Assembly: GCF_026712185.1 (NCBI RefSeq)
Contig: NZ_JAPPUX010000001.1
Span: 1 to 64,000 of the forward strand
Origin: Nocardioides pini
GTDB lineage: Bacteria; Actinomycetota; Actinomycetes; Propionibacteriales; Nocardioidaceae
DNA: 64,000 bases
Reading direction: 5' to 3'
The position numbers were made by a program, and so were the translations under genes. Below are positions 52,210-60,201 of this stretch, piece after piece (the first letter of the stretch is position 1; every line of letters starts with the position of its first letter). The notes beneath the pieces were generated by a model that ran no database searches, had not been told where the DNA came from, and was given only the letters and a program-made list of their open reading frames with translations.

Positions 52210-53642
52210 GCCTCGTCGCTCCTCGACCGCCTCACCAGTGGCCTGGTCGCCGGGCCCTCGAGCACCTCTCCCTCCGCGGAGAAGCGCGAGCCGTGCAGCG
52301 GGCAGTCCCACGTCTCCTCGGCGTCGTTCCACTTCAGCAGCCCGCCGAGGTGGGTGCAGACGCCGACGACGCCGCACTGGTCGGCCTTGGCCGGTCCGGC
52401 GTTGCCCGGCAGCCGCTCGCGCGCGGCCCGTACGGCCCCGGTGACGAGCGCGGCGCCGACGCCGAGGTTGATCCGGGCGATCTCACCCGCCTCGGACACC
52501 GACGGGGTGCGGCCGCTGAGCGTGCGCGCCCACGGCGGCATGTCGCCGAGGATGTCGGAGGAGATGGCGCGGGCCGCGACGACGGCGTTGGTCATGCCCC
52601 ACTTCTCGTAGCCGGTGGCGACGTGGATCCGGTCGCCGCCCAGCCGCAGCGGACCGACGTACGGCACCCCGTCGGGGCTGCTGTAGTCCTGCGCCGACCA
52701 GTGGTGGGTCTCGGTGGTGGCCGGGTACCACTCCGCCGCCCACGCCCGCAGGGCCTCGAGGTGGGCGAGGTGGGAGTCCGTACGACCGACGACGTGGCCG
52801 GCGCCGCCGAGGACGAGCGTGCCTCCGGGGGCGTCGCGCACCGACCGGGCATCGGACCCGGCGGAGAGGTACATCCCCTCCATCGGCCCCGCGCCGTCGA
52901 GGGCGAGCACGTAGGAGCGTTGCGGCTCGAGCCGCGCGAAGTGCAGCCCCCGGTCGAGGATCGGGGTGCCGGTGGCCAGCACGAGGTGGTCGGCGGTCAG
53001 GGTCTCGCCACCCTCGAGGCGGACGGTCGGGCGGCCGCCCTTCGAGACCGACCGCACCCGGTGTCCCTGGTGCAGGGTGCCGCCGTGCTCGCGGAGCTGC
53101 TGGGCGAGCGCGGCGAGCACGTCCATCGCGTCGAGCTGGGCCTGGTCGGCGAGCGCCGTCGCGGCCACGTGCGGGAAGGGCACGTCGAGGGTGTCGCGCC
53201 ACTCGACCGCCAGGCCGAGGGCGGAGGCGGCCTCGTGCTCCCGCTCGACCGACGAGCGCTCCTGCTCGTCGGCGGCGTACGTCACCGCGGTGCGGCGCTG
53301 GTAGTCGACCCCGTGGTCGTCGCAGAAGCGCAGCAGCCACTCCATGCCCTCGCGGTTGGCGTCGACGTAGGCGGCCGCGACGTCCTCGCTCTGGTGGCTG
53401 CGGATGCGCGAGAGGTGGGTGCCCTGCAGGAGCGAGACCTTGCCGGTCGTCCGGCCCGTCGTCACGGCGCCGACCTGGCGGGCCTCGACGCACGCGACCC
53501 GCATCCCGGAGCGGGCGAGCAGGAGGCTGGTCGTCAGGCCGGTCAGTCCGGCCCCCACGACCACGGCGTCCAGCGCCTCCCCGGAGCCGGGGAGGGGGTC
53601 GTCGGCGACCGGTGCCGCCCGGTCGAGCCAGAGGGAGGTCAC
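52206..53642 (-). CDS. FAD-dependent oxidoreductase with C-terminal Rieske domain
   Basis: 478 residues from GTG 53640-53642. DAO-family FAD domain (DAVVVGAGLTGLTTSLLLARSG, about 26-47; TGRTTGKVSLLQGTHLSRI) followed by a Rieske [2Fe-2S] domain at about 405-465, with CTHLGGLL and CPLHGSRFSAEGEVLEGPA (CxH...CxxH). Related to YhfW-type proteins with a fused Rieske domain. The substrate is an amine or amino-acid-like compound by family, but unproven. It begins inside the stop of a 47-residue ORF (GTGA). Confidence 0.87.
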   Translation of the reverse strand: MTSLWLDRAAPVADDPLPGSGEALDAVVVGAGLTGLTTSLLLARSGMRVACVEARQVGAVTTGRTTGKVSLLQGTHLSRIRSHQSEDVAAAYVDANREGMEWLLRFCDDHGVDYQRRTAVTYAADEQERSSVEREHEAASALGLAVEWRDTLDVPFPHVAATALADQAQLDAMDVLAALAQQLREHGGTLHQGHRVRSVSKGGRPTVRLEGGETLTADHLVLATGTPILDRGLHFARLEPQRSYVLALDGAGPMEGMYLSAGSDARSVRDAPGGTLVLGGAGHVVGRTDSHLAHLEALRAWAAEWYPATTETHHWSAQDYSSPDGVPYVGPLRLGGDRIHVATGYEKWGMTNAVVAARAISSDILGDMPPWARTLSGRTPSVSEAGEIARINLGVGAALVTGAVRAARERLPGNAGPAKADQCGVVGVCTHLGGLLKWNDAEETWDCPLHGSRFSAEGEVLEGPATRPLVRRSRSDEA

Positions 53643-53782
53643 GACTCGTCCTCGAGGGGCTGGTCGGTCTCGCCGGTCGCGTCGGGCCCGGGCGGAGCCG
53701 GGTCGGCGTTCACCGGGTCGGTGTCGAGGTGGGTCTGCGGGTCGGTCCAGGGATCCTGCGACCGGTCGTCGGACGGACTCAT
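53639..53782 (-). CDS. 47-residue ORF translationally coupled to the Rieske-FAD gene
   Basis: ATG 53780-53782 with GGAGGAGAG just upstream, the best ribosome site in this stretch. It encodes MSPSDDRSQDPWTDPQTHLD and then a Pro/Asp/Glu-rich tail ending EDES. It is very acidic and probably disordered. Its stop overlaps the oxidoreductase GTG by 4 bases, which otherwise lacks its own site. It may be a leader that delivers ribosomes, or a small acidic partner of the enzyme. Confidence 0.6.
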   Translation of the reverse strand: MSPSDDRSQDPWTDPQTHLDTDPVNADPAPPGPDATGETDQPLEDES

Positions 53783-53894
53783 CTCTCCTCCTGAGGGCGG
53801 GGTGAGGGTGGGGTGGGGGTGTGGGTGTGGACACAGCTCGGGACGCGATCCCCGTACCCCGTCGCCGGGCTCGTAGTCACCCCGTCCGGCAGGT

Positions 53895-53933
53895 CGGGGG
53901 GATGGAGGCGTATGTCCTCCACCCCTGAGGGGT
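53895..53933 (-). promoter_or_regulatory. Overlapping alternative hairpins ahead of the Rieske-FAD operon
   Basis: TGGAGG (53903-53908) pairs with CCTCCA (53916-53921), extended by GGGG (53898-53901) with CCCC (53922-53925). A second hairpin, ACCCC (53921-53925) with GGGGT (53929-53933), uses the same C-run, so only one can form. On the minus strand this lies in the region upstream of ATG 53782, followed by a C-rich leader. It may be an attenuator. Confidence 0.4.
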
Positions 53934-53985
53934 ACACGTCAGTCACGCCGGGGTCGTCGAGCACGATCTCGGCGGCCAGCGCGAG

Positions 53986-54035
53986 ACCCGCCGGTCTTGA
54001 CCTCCCGTACGCCGTGCGAGGTGACTCCGGCGGGT
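53986..54035. terminator. Nested hairpin behind the HAD gene
   Basis: ACCCGCCGG (53986-53994) pairs perfectly with CCGGCGGGT (54027-54035), with an inner ACCTC/GAGGT stem (54000-54004 with 54018-54022). It lies 30 bases past the stop of the minus-strand HAD gene, so a terminator is the simplest reading. The rest of 53783-54064 holds no gene I can support. Confidence 0.5.
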
Positions 54036-54064
54036 TTCGTACGTGTCCTGCCGAGCGGCCTTGC

Positions 54065-54754
54065 TCAGGGCGTCGAGCTGCCCTGCCGGGTGAGCGGTCC
54101 GCCGCCGAGGTGGTCGAGCAGGTCGCGCGGGCCGTCGTGGACCCAGGACGCGCCCGCGGAGGCGAGGCGCTCGGCACTGATGCCACCGCTGCGCAGCCCG
54201 ATGCACGGCACGCCCGCCGCCTCGGCTGACAACGCGTCCCACACGGCGTCACCGACGACGATCGCCTTGCCGCCCCCGGCGCGCTCGATCGCGAGCTCGA
54301 CCATGTCGGGCGCGGGCTTGGTCGCCGCCTCGTCGGAGCCGGTGACGATCGCGGTCAGGTGCCGGCGTACGTCGACGAGCTCGAGGAGGGCGTCGACCAG
54401 GTCGGTCTCCGACGAGCTGGCCAGCACGAGCCGGTGCCCGTGGCCGGCGAGCGCCTCCACGAGGTCGGCGGCGCCGTCGAGGGCGCAGACGGTTCGCAGG
54501 TGCGAACGGAAGTAGTCGTCGTGCAGCTTGCGGACGTCGTCGCCGACGGCCGACTCGGCCGAGTCCCCGGCGACGTGGGCGACGAGCCGGTCGCCACCCA
54601 TCCCGATCGCCTCGTGGACGCGCACGGCGCTCACGTGCAGGCCGACGTCGCGGAACGCCGCGTGCCAGGCGACGACGTGCTGGTAGACCGAGTCGACGAG
54701 CGTGCCGTCCAGGTCGAGGACGACGACGGGATGGTGCAGGGTCTCCGCGTTCAC
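54065..54754 (-). CDS. HAD superfamily hydrolase (phosphoglycolate phosphatase-like)
   Basis: 229 residues from GTG 54752-54754. HAD motif I VVVLDLDGTLVDS (about 11-21), a cap domain, motif II LVLASSSETD, the Lys motif in ATKPAPDMVELAIERAG and motif IV IVVGDAVWDALSA. Member of the beta-phosphoglucomutase/Gph group acting on small phosphate esters. An in-frame ATG at 54787 would add 11 residues without motif. Confidence 0.87.
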   Translation of the reverse strand: MNAETLHHPVVVLDLDGTLVDSVYQHVVAWHAAFRDVGLHVSAVRVHEAIGMGGDRLVAHVAGDSAESAVGDDVRKLHDDYFRSHLRTVCALDGAADLVEALAGHGHRLVLASSSETDLVDALLELVDVRRHLTAIVTGSDEAATKPAPDMVELAIERAGGGKAIVVGDAVWDALSAEAAGVPCIGLRSGGISAERLASAGASWVHDGPRDLLDHLGGGPLTRQGSSTP

Positions 54755-54876
54755 GGCGGCGCCGTACCCCGGGGGATGGGGTGCCATGCACCACCGCCCG
54801 GGCGGGTGTGGTGGGTCCTTTGCCGTCGGAGGAGCATCGAGGGCTCAGGCAACACCGATGTGTCGAGGGGATCGAT

Positions 54877-55560
54877 ATGGAGCTGCTGCCGCAGAGTCGG
54901 GAGGCGTTGGACGAGTACGTCACTGCGTCCATCGACGACATGGAGGGCCTGCTGCGGGTGATCGAGGGCTGGGCCGTGCGCTCGGTGCCCGACTGCGTCG
55001 CGCTGAGCGTGACGCTCCTCGACGAGGACCTGACCTTCACCCTGGTCGACCGGGAGGCGACGAGCGTCCCGGAGGATGCGGACGCCGTCCGCGAGACCGT
55101 CGAGACGGGGCCCGGTCCGCCGGGTCCGGCTGCGGGTGACGCCCACCCGCTCGACGAGCTCGACTGGGCCGACATGGCGCGCGAGCGCGCGTTCGGCACG
55201 ATCGCCAGCACGGTGTGCCTGCCGGTCGTGGAGCACGGACGTGCCGTGCTCAACATCGACCTCTACGCCTCCACCGCCCACGCGTTCCGTGACCGCATCG
55301 ACGGGCTCGTGGAGGCGCTCGGCGCGTGGCAGGCCGGCGCGGTCACCAACGCCGACCTGGGGTTCGAGACCCTCCGCCGCGCGCAGCACGCGCCCGAGCG
55401 GTTGCGCGAGCAGCGCCTCATCGACGTCGCGGTCGGCCTGGTGGCGGCCCGGATGGCCGTGACCACGGACATGGCGGCGCTGATGCTCCGCGAGGCCGCC
55501 GAGCGCGCCGGGGTCTCGGAGTCGGACGCGGCGTGCGTGGCCCGGGTGCTGCTGGCCTGA
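54877..55560 (+). CDS. GAF and ANTAR domain regulator
   Basis: 227 residues. A GAF-like sensor at about 5-150 (ALSVTLLDEDLTFTLVDREAT; TVCLPVVEHGRAVLNIDLYASTAHAF) and a C-terminal ANTAR domain (about 170-225; LIDVAVGLVAARMAVTTDMAALMLREAA). Same architecture as the 2217 product but diverged in sequence. Probably an RNA-binding antiterminator. It precedes a LuxR response-regulator-like gene on the same strand. Confidence 0.83.
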   Translation: MELLPQSREALDEYVTASIDDMEGLLRVIEGWAVRSVPDCVALSVTLLDEDLTFTLVDREATSVPEDADAVRETVETGPGPPGPAAGDAHPLDELDWADMARERAFGTIASTVCLPVVEHGRAVLNIDLYASTAHAFRDRIDGLVEALGAWQAGAVTNADLGFETLRRAQHAPERLREQRLIDVAVGLVAARMAVTTDMAALMLREAAERAGVSESDAACVARVLLA

Positions 55561-55612
55561 GCCCTTCACCCCGTCGGGCGCATGAGCCCCGCCCATCGGG
55601 GTACTGCGGGCC

Positions 55613-56281
55613 ATGCAACAGCGACCCAACGCCCCCGTCTCCCGCCACGTCAAGGTCGGGATCATGGAGGAGAGCGAGCTCGTCGTCCACGGACTTCGCG
55701 CCATGCTCGAGCCCCACTCCGCACTCGTCACCCTGGTGGCTCACCGGGCCGACGGCCCCGCGCCCCTCGTCGACCTGACGCTCTACGAGCCCCACCGCCG
55801 CGCCGCGGGCGTGCGCCCCGCGCCGCAGCGCTTCCCGACCCGCATGGTGGCCTTCGGCTGGGACTGCAGTCCCGAGGCGGTCTCCACCGAGATGTCGCGC
55901 GGCGCCGCGGGATTCGTCAGCAAGTGGCTGCCCGCCCGGCGCCTGGTGTGGAACCTCCTGCAGGTCGCCGACGGCCGCGTGGTCGTCGACGCGTGGACCG
56001 GCCAGGCCGAGGCGGAGAAGGCGGCCGCCGAGAAGTGGCCCCTCACCCAGCGCGAGACCGAGGTGCTGTCGATGATCGCGGCCGGCAAGGCCAACCGCGA
56101 CATCGCCGAGGAGACCAACCTGAGCATCAACTCGGTGAAGTCCTACATCCGGGGCGCCTACTCCAAGATCGAGGTGACCTCCCGCTCGCAGGCGGTGCTC
56201 TGGGCCATCCAGCACGGCCTGCTGATGTCGCCCGAGCCGGAGCAGACCCGCCCGCGCCTGCACGCCCACGCCGTGCGCTGA
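55613..56281 (+). CDS. LuxR-type response regulator with degenerate receiver
   Basis: 222 residues. A receiver-like N-terminus (HVKVGIMEESELVVHGLRAML, then VDLTLYEPH) lacks the normal acidic pair, and the expected phospho-acceptor position in the related LYDTF segment is Glu (LYEPH). The C-terminus is a full LuxR HTH (about 140-205; LTQRETEVLSMIAAGKANRD, LSINSVKSYIRGAYSKI, SRSQAVLWAIQHGL). It probably acts without canonical phosphorylation. Its stop overlaps the next start (TGATG-type). Confidence 0.8.
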   Translation: MQQRPNAPVSRHVKVGIMEESELVVHGLRAMLEPHSALVTLVAHRADGPAPLVDLTLYEPHRRAAGVRPAPQRFPTRMVAFGWDCSPEAVSTEMSRGAAGFVSKWLPARRLVWNLLQVADGRVVVDAWTGQAEAEKAAAEKWPLTQRETEVLSMIAAGKANRDIAEETNLSINSVKSYIRGAYSKIEVTSRSQAVLWAIQHGLLMSPEPEQTRPRLHAHAVR

Positions 56282-57240
56282 TGACCCGGTTCGGCTACTT
56301 CCTCTCCTGCGAGGAGTACGCCCCCGACCAGCTGCTCGAGCAGGCGCGGCTGGCCGAGCGGGCCGGTTTCGACAGCCTCTGGATCAGCGACCACTTCCAC
56401 CCGTGGACCAACGCCCAGGGGCAGTCGCCGTTCGTCTGGTCGATGATCGGGGCGATCGCGCAGGTGTGCGACCTGCCGGTCACCACTGCTGTGACCTGCC
56501 CGACCGTGCGCACGCACCCGGCGATCGTCGCGCAGGCCGCGGCGACGTCCGCGGTGCTGCTCGGTGAAGGGCGCTTCACCCTCGGGGTGGGGACCGGCGA
56601 GGCGCTCAACGAGCACGTCCTCGGCGACCGGTGGCCGCACACCGCGCAGCGCCTCGAGATGCTCGAGGAGGCGGTCGAGGTCATCCGCGAGCTGTGGACG
56701 GGTGAGGTGGTGTCCCGCGAGGGCCGGCACTACACCATCGACACGGCCCGCATCTACACGCTGCCCGACCAGCCGCCGCCCATCTACATGAGCGCCTTCG
56801 GCCCGAAGGCGCTCGACGTGGCGTGCCGGATCGCCGACGGCTTCATCACCACCCAGCCCGACGCCGAGTCGGTGGAGACGTTCCGGGCGGCCAAGGGACC
56901 TGACGCCCCCACGCAGTCGGGGTTCAAGGTCGCCTGGGGTCCGACGCGCGACGAGGCGATCGACGCGGCCTACGAGCTGTGGCCCAACTCCGGCGTCCCA
57001 GGAGAGCTCAGCCAGGTGCTCCCGAGCCCGCAGCACTTCGAGCAGGCCAGTGAGCTGGTCACGCGCGAGGCGTTCGCGGAGAAGGGCGCCTTCGGGCCCG
57101 ACGTCGCCGAGCACGTGGAGGCCTACGCGCCGTTCGTCGACGCCGGCTTCGACGAGGTGTACGTCGCCAACATGGGGCCGCACTACGCGGACATGATCGC
57201 GGCCTACGGCTCCGACGTCCTCCCGCAGCTGCGCGACTGA
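56281..57240 (+). CDS. LLM class F420-dependent oxidoreductase (FGD-like)
   Basis: 319 residues, bacterial-luciferase TIM barrel. FGYFLSCEEYAPDQLLEQARLAERAGFDSLWISDHFHPW, then VTCPTVRTHPAIVAQAAAT and FTLGVGTGEALNEHVLGDRWP, matching the F420-dependent glucose-6-phosphate-dehydrogenase-like subgroup (TIGR03557). It uses F420 to oxidise or reduce an unknown substrate. Coupled to the upstream regulator. Confidence 0.88.
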   Translation: MTRFGYFLSCEEYAPDQLLEQARLAERAGFDSLWISDHFHPWTNAQGQSPFVWSMIGAIAQVCDLPVTTAVTCPTVRTHPAIVAQAAATSAVLLGEGRFTLGVGTGEALNEHVLGDRWPHTAQRLEMLEEAVEVIRELWTGEVVSREGRHYTIDTARIYTLPDQPPPIYMSAFGPKALDVACRIADGFITTQPDAESVETFRAAKGPDAPTQSGFKVAWGPTRDEAIDAAYELWPNSGVPGELSQVLPSPQHFEQASELVTREAFAEKGAFGPDVAEHVEAYAPFVDAGFDEVYVANMGPHYADMIAAYGSDVLPQLRD

Positions 57241-57259
57241 CGCCGGTCGGCCGCGCGGC

Positions 57260-57721
57260 TCAGTCGTCGTACTCGGGGTCGCCCTGCACGTCCGCGGGCC
57301 GCGCCTCGTGGCCCTCGCGCCCGCGGGTGCGCCGCAGCTCCTTCATCTCCGCCTCGAAGACGTGGCGCTGGCCGTTCATCAGCTCGTCGAGGGCCCGCTG
57401 GTGCAGGCCCTTCGCGCGGGCGTAGAAGCCGTCGTCGAACTCGTCGACCATCTGGAAGGACCACATCCCCGGCAGCGGGTTCTGGCCGAGCACGTCGCGG
57501 TCCATCGCGTCGGCGATGTCGGTGTGGCCGGCCTTGCGCACCAGCTCCTCGGCCTCCTCGAGCGTCGACTCGGCGCTGCCCATGAGGCGGTGGAAGGCGT
57601 AGAGGTGGCCGCGTGCGTCCTCGACGTGGTCGAGGGCGGCGGACAGCTTGCCGACCGCCTCGACGGTCTCGTCGGTGACACCGTCGGGCCGGCGGTGCTC
57701 GGGGGAGGGCTGGTCGTCCAT
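57260..57721 (-). CDS. Helical protein of unknown function
   Basis: 153 residues, Glu/Asp/His-rich and helical: AVGKLSAALDHVEDARGHLYAFHRLMGSAESTLEEAEELV, then RAKGLHQRALDELMNGQRHVFEAEMKEL. It lacks a signal or membrane segment. The helix-rich pattern with spaced Glu and His recalls four-helix bundles, but I do not recognise the family. Conserved-looking in actinobacteria by style only. Confidence 0.65.
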   Translation of the reverse strand: MDDQPSPEHRRPDGVTDETVEAVGKLSAALDHVEDARGHLYAFHRLMGSAESTLEEAEELVRKAGHTDIADAMDRDVLGQNPLPGMWSFQMVDEFDDGFYARAKGLHQRALDELMNGQRHVFEAEMKELRRTRGREGHEARPADVQGDPEYDD

Positions 57722-57797
57722 GTTCCGAGGCTCACAGATCCGCGACCTGCCTGACCACATGCCAACGGGCGGTCCGGGGCACTGGCAGTCCACGAAC

Positions 57798-57814
57798 GCA
57801 TGCACGTCGCATGC
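57798..57814 (+). promoter_or_regulatory. Paired GCATGC palindromes ahead of the dehydrogenase operon
   Basis: GCATGC occurs at 57798-57803 and 57809-57814, centres 11 bases apart, one helical turn, about 36-52 bases upstream of ATG 57850. Two 6-bp palindromes on one face of the helix suit a dimeric regulator. No proof of function. Confidence 0.3.
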
Positions 57815-57849
57815 AGATCACACGACGGACCGAGGAGGTCTTCGCTCAC

Positions 57850-59031
57850 ATGAAGGCAGTCACCTGGCAGGGCAAGCAGGACATGCAGGTCAAGGAGGTC
57901 CCGGACCCGGTCATCGAGGAGCGCACCGACGTCGTCATCGAGGTGACGTCGACGGGGCTGTGCGGTTCCGACCTGCACCTCTACGACCCGCTGACGCCGT
58001 TCATGACGCCGGGCGACATCGTCGGCCACGAGCCGATGGGCATCGTGCGTGAGGTCGGGTCGGCCGTCACCTCCCTCGTCCCCGGCGACCGCGTCGTGGT
58101 GCCCTTCAACATCAGCTGTGGCACCTGCTGGATGTGCACGCGCGGCCTCTACAGCCAGTGCGAGACCACCCAGAACCGTGACACCGGCACCGGCGCGAGC
58201 CTGCTCGGCTACAGCAAGCTCTACGGCCAGGTGCCCGGTGGGCAGGCCGAGATGCTGCGCGTCCAGTTCGGCGACACGCTCCCGATCAAGGTGCCGCACG
58301 GACCGACGGACGACCGCTTCCTGTTCCTCTCCGACGTGCTGCCCACCGCCTGGCAGGCCGTGGAGTACGCCGACGTCGAGGACGGCGGCACGCTGCTGGT
58401 CGTCGGCTCCGGACCGATCGGCGACATGGCCACCCGGATCGCCCTGCACCGCGGCCTGCGCGTCATCGTGGTCGACTCCGTGCGCGAGCGGCTCGCCCGC
58501 GTGCACGGCCGCGGCGCCGAGACCATCGACTTCACCGAGGTCGACGGGGTGGGCGACGCGGTGCGCGAGCTCACCGACGGCCGCGGTGCCGACGGGGTGA
58601 TCGACGCCGTCGGCATGGAGGCGCACGGCTCGCCCGTCGCCGAGACCGCGCAGAAGGCGCTCGGCCTGCTCCCCAAGAAGGTGCAGGAGAAGGTCATGCT
58701 CAACTTCGGCGTCGACCGCCTCGCCGCCCTCATGAGCTGCATCGACAGCGTGCGTCGCGGCGGCACCATCAGCATCTCCGGCGTCTACGGCGCCCCCACC
58801 GACCCGCTGCCGATGTTCCAGCTGTTCGACAAGCAGGTGCAGGTGCGGATGGGCCAGGCCAACGTCCGCCGCTGGAGCGACGACATCCTCGCCCTCCTCG
58901 ACCAGGAGGAGGACGTGCTCGGCGTCGAGTCGTTCGCCACGCACCACCTGTCGCTCGACGACGCCCCCGAGGCCTACCGCAAGTTCCGCGACAAGGAGGA
59001 CGGCATGGTGAAGGTGGTGTTCAAGCCGTGA
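57850..59031 (+). CDS. Zinc-dependent alcohol dehydrogenase (formaldehyde/sorbitol dehydrogenase-like)
   Basis: 393 residues. Catalytic-zinc Cys in STGLCGSDLHLYDP (about 36-40) with His/Glu in GHEPMG (about 61); structural-zinc cysteines in CGTCWMCTRGLYSQC (about 92-106). The Rossmann motif VVGSGPIGDMATRIALHRG sits at about 190-208. This is the large MDR type with an extra C-terminal loop, as in glutathione-independent formaldehyde dehydrogenases. It is first of three coupled genes; GTG of the next gene overlaps its stop. Confidence 0.87.
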   Translation: MKAVTWQGKQDMQVKEVPDPVIEERTDVVIEVTSTGLCGSDLHLYDPLTPFMTPGDIVGHEPMGIVREVGSAVTSLVPGDRVVVPFNISCGTCWMCTRGLYSQCETTQNRDTGTGASLLGYSKLYGQVPGGQAEMLRVQFGDTLPIKVPHGPTDDRFLFLSDVLPTAWQAVEYADVEDGGTLLVVGSGPIGDMATRIALHRGLRVIVVDSVRERLARVHGRGAETIDFTEVDGVGDAVRELTDGRGADGVIDAVGMEAHGSPVAETAQKALGLLPKKVQEKVMLNFGVDRLAALMSCIDSVRRGGTISISGVYGAPTDPLPMFQLFDKQVQVRMGQANVRRWSDDILALLDQEEDVLGVESFATHHLSLDDAPEAYRKFRDKEDGMVKVVFKP

Positions 59032-59984
59032 GACTGCCCAAGCCGCGGGGCGGGCTGAGCGAGTGGCTCGTCGCCCGCCTCGCGGAGCCGGGGCTGACCG
59101 GCTCGGCTCCCGGGGCGGACTCGTGGGACGACGAGTCGATCTCCCTCTGGACGCTGCACGAGCTGTCCTTCCGCGGCTTCGAGGACGCCGACGACCGCGC
59201 CGAGTGGGACCCCGACCTGCTCGGCGTACGTCGTGACCTCGAGACCGCCCTCGAGGAGCGGCTGCGCGCGCGGTGGACCGAGGCCGGCGCTGTCGCGGCG
59301 CCCGCCCCCGCCGACGTGCCGACCGCCCTCGAGGACCTCGTCGCCGCCGACGACGGCCCGTCGCTGGCCGACTTCGTCCGCCGGCGCGCCGACCGCGACC
59401 AGGTGCTCGAGCTGCTGCGGCAGCGCTCGGTCTACCACCTCAAGGAGTCCGACCCCTCGGCCTTCGTCGTGCCCCGCCTCCCGGTGCGCGCCAAGGCGGC
59501 CCTGATGGCGCTGCAGTTCGACGAGTACGGCGACGGCGACCCCAACCGCCTCCACTCCCACCTCTTCGCCCGCGGCCTCGAGGCCGTCGGGCTGCGCGCG
59601 GAGTACGGCGCCTACGTCGACGACGCGATCCCCGAGAACCTCGAGATGAACAACGCCGGATCCCTCTTCGGCCTCCACCGTCGGCTGCGCGGCGCGGCGA
59701 TGGGGCACCTCGCCGCGTTCGAGATGACCAGCTCGCTGCCCTCCCGCAAGATGGTGCAGGGCCTCGAGCGGCTCGGGCTCGAGGGGCCGATGGCCGACTA
59801 CTACGACGAGCACGTCGAGGCCGACGCCATCCACGAGCACCTCGCTGCCCGCGACATCTGCGGCACCCTCGCCGACGACGAGCCCGACCAGGCGGCCGAG
59901 GTCCTCTTCGGGGCCTTCACCTGCCTCGACGTCGAGGCACGCTTCGCGACCGCGATGCTCCGCGTCTGGGAGCCGCAGCGGTGA
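59028..59984 (+). CDS. Iron-containing redox enzyme (heme-oxygenase-like diiron fold)
   Basis: 318 residues from GTG 59028. Matches the PF14518 iron-containing redox enzyme family: a Glu in LWTLHELSFRGFEDADD (about 38-55), then KESDPSAFVVPRLPVRAKAALMALQFDEYGDGDP-type segment with Glu/Asp (about 142-180), NNAGSLFGLHRRLRGAAMGHLAAFEMTSS and a C-terminal YYDEHVEADAIHEHLAARD with the remaining His, Glu and Asp ligands. Members of this fold oxidise amines, fatty acids or amino acids with O2. Substrate here unknown. Next gene is a CDGSH protein. Confidence 0.8.
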   Translation: MRLPKPRGGLSEWLVARLAEPGLTGSAPGADSWDDESISLWTLHELSFRGFEDADDRAEWDPDLLGVRRDLETALEERLRARWTEAGAVAAPAPADVPTALEDLVAADDGPSLADFVRRRADRDQVLELLRQRSVYHLKESDPSAFVVPRLPVRAKAALMALQFDEYGDGDPNRLHSHLFARGLEAVGLRAEYGAYVDDAIPENLEMNNAGSLFGLHRRLRGAAMGHLAAFEMTSSLPSRKMVQGLERLGLEGPMADYYDEHVEADAIHEHLAARDICGTLADDEPDQAAEVLFGAFTCLDVEARFATAMLRVWEPQR

Positions 59985-60178
59985 GCGAGCGCGACTTCGA
60001 CCACCCCGACGTCGTGCTCGTGCCCCACGGCCCGATGCTGCTGCGCGGCGCGGAGTCCGTGCAGGACCTCGAGGGCACGGTCCACGCCGTGGACCGCCCG
60101 GTGGTCGCCCTCTGCCGCTGCGAGAAGTCGAGCCGCCTGCCCTGGTGCGACGGGACCCACAAGGTCATCCCGCGCTGA
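59981..60178 (+). CDS. CDGSH iron-sulfur protein
   Basis: 65 residues, GTG start overlapping the previous stop. The [2Fe-2S] site is ALCRCEKSSRLPWCDGTHK: C-x-C, then C-D-G-x-H, the three-Cys one-His CDGSH ligand set. Such small proteins carry redox-active, pH-labile clusters. The coupling to a diiron enzyme suggests it supplies electrons or iron-sulfur/iron to it; that role is inference. Confidence 0.85.
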   Translation: MSERDFDHPDVVLVPHGPMLLRGAESVQDLEGTVHAVDRPVVALCRCEKSSRLPWCDGTHKVIPR

Positions 60179-60201
60179 GCGGCGTACGGCCTGGGTCCCG
60201 G

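Noticed and set aside
53813..54229. Open frames in both strands of the gap between the Rieske-FAD leader and the HAD gene
   Set aside because: No ribosome site at the starts, compositional shadow of the HAD gene, and the region is occupied by hairpins.
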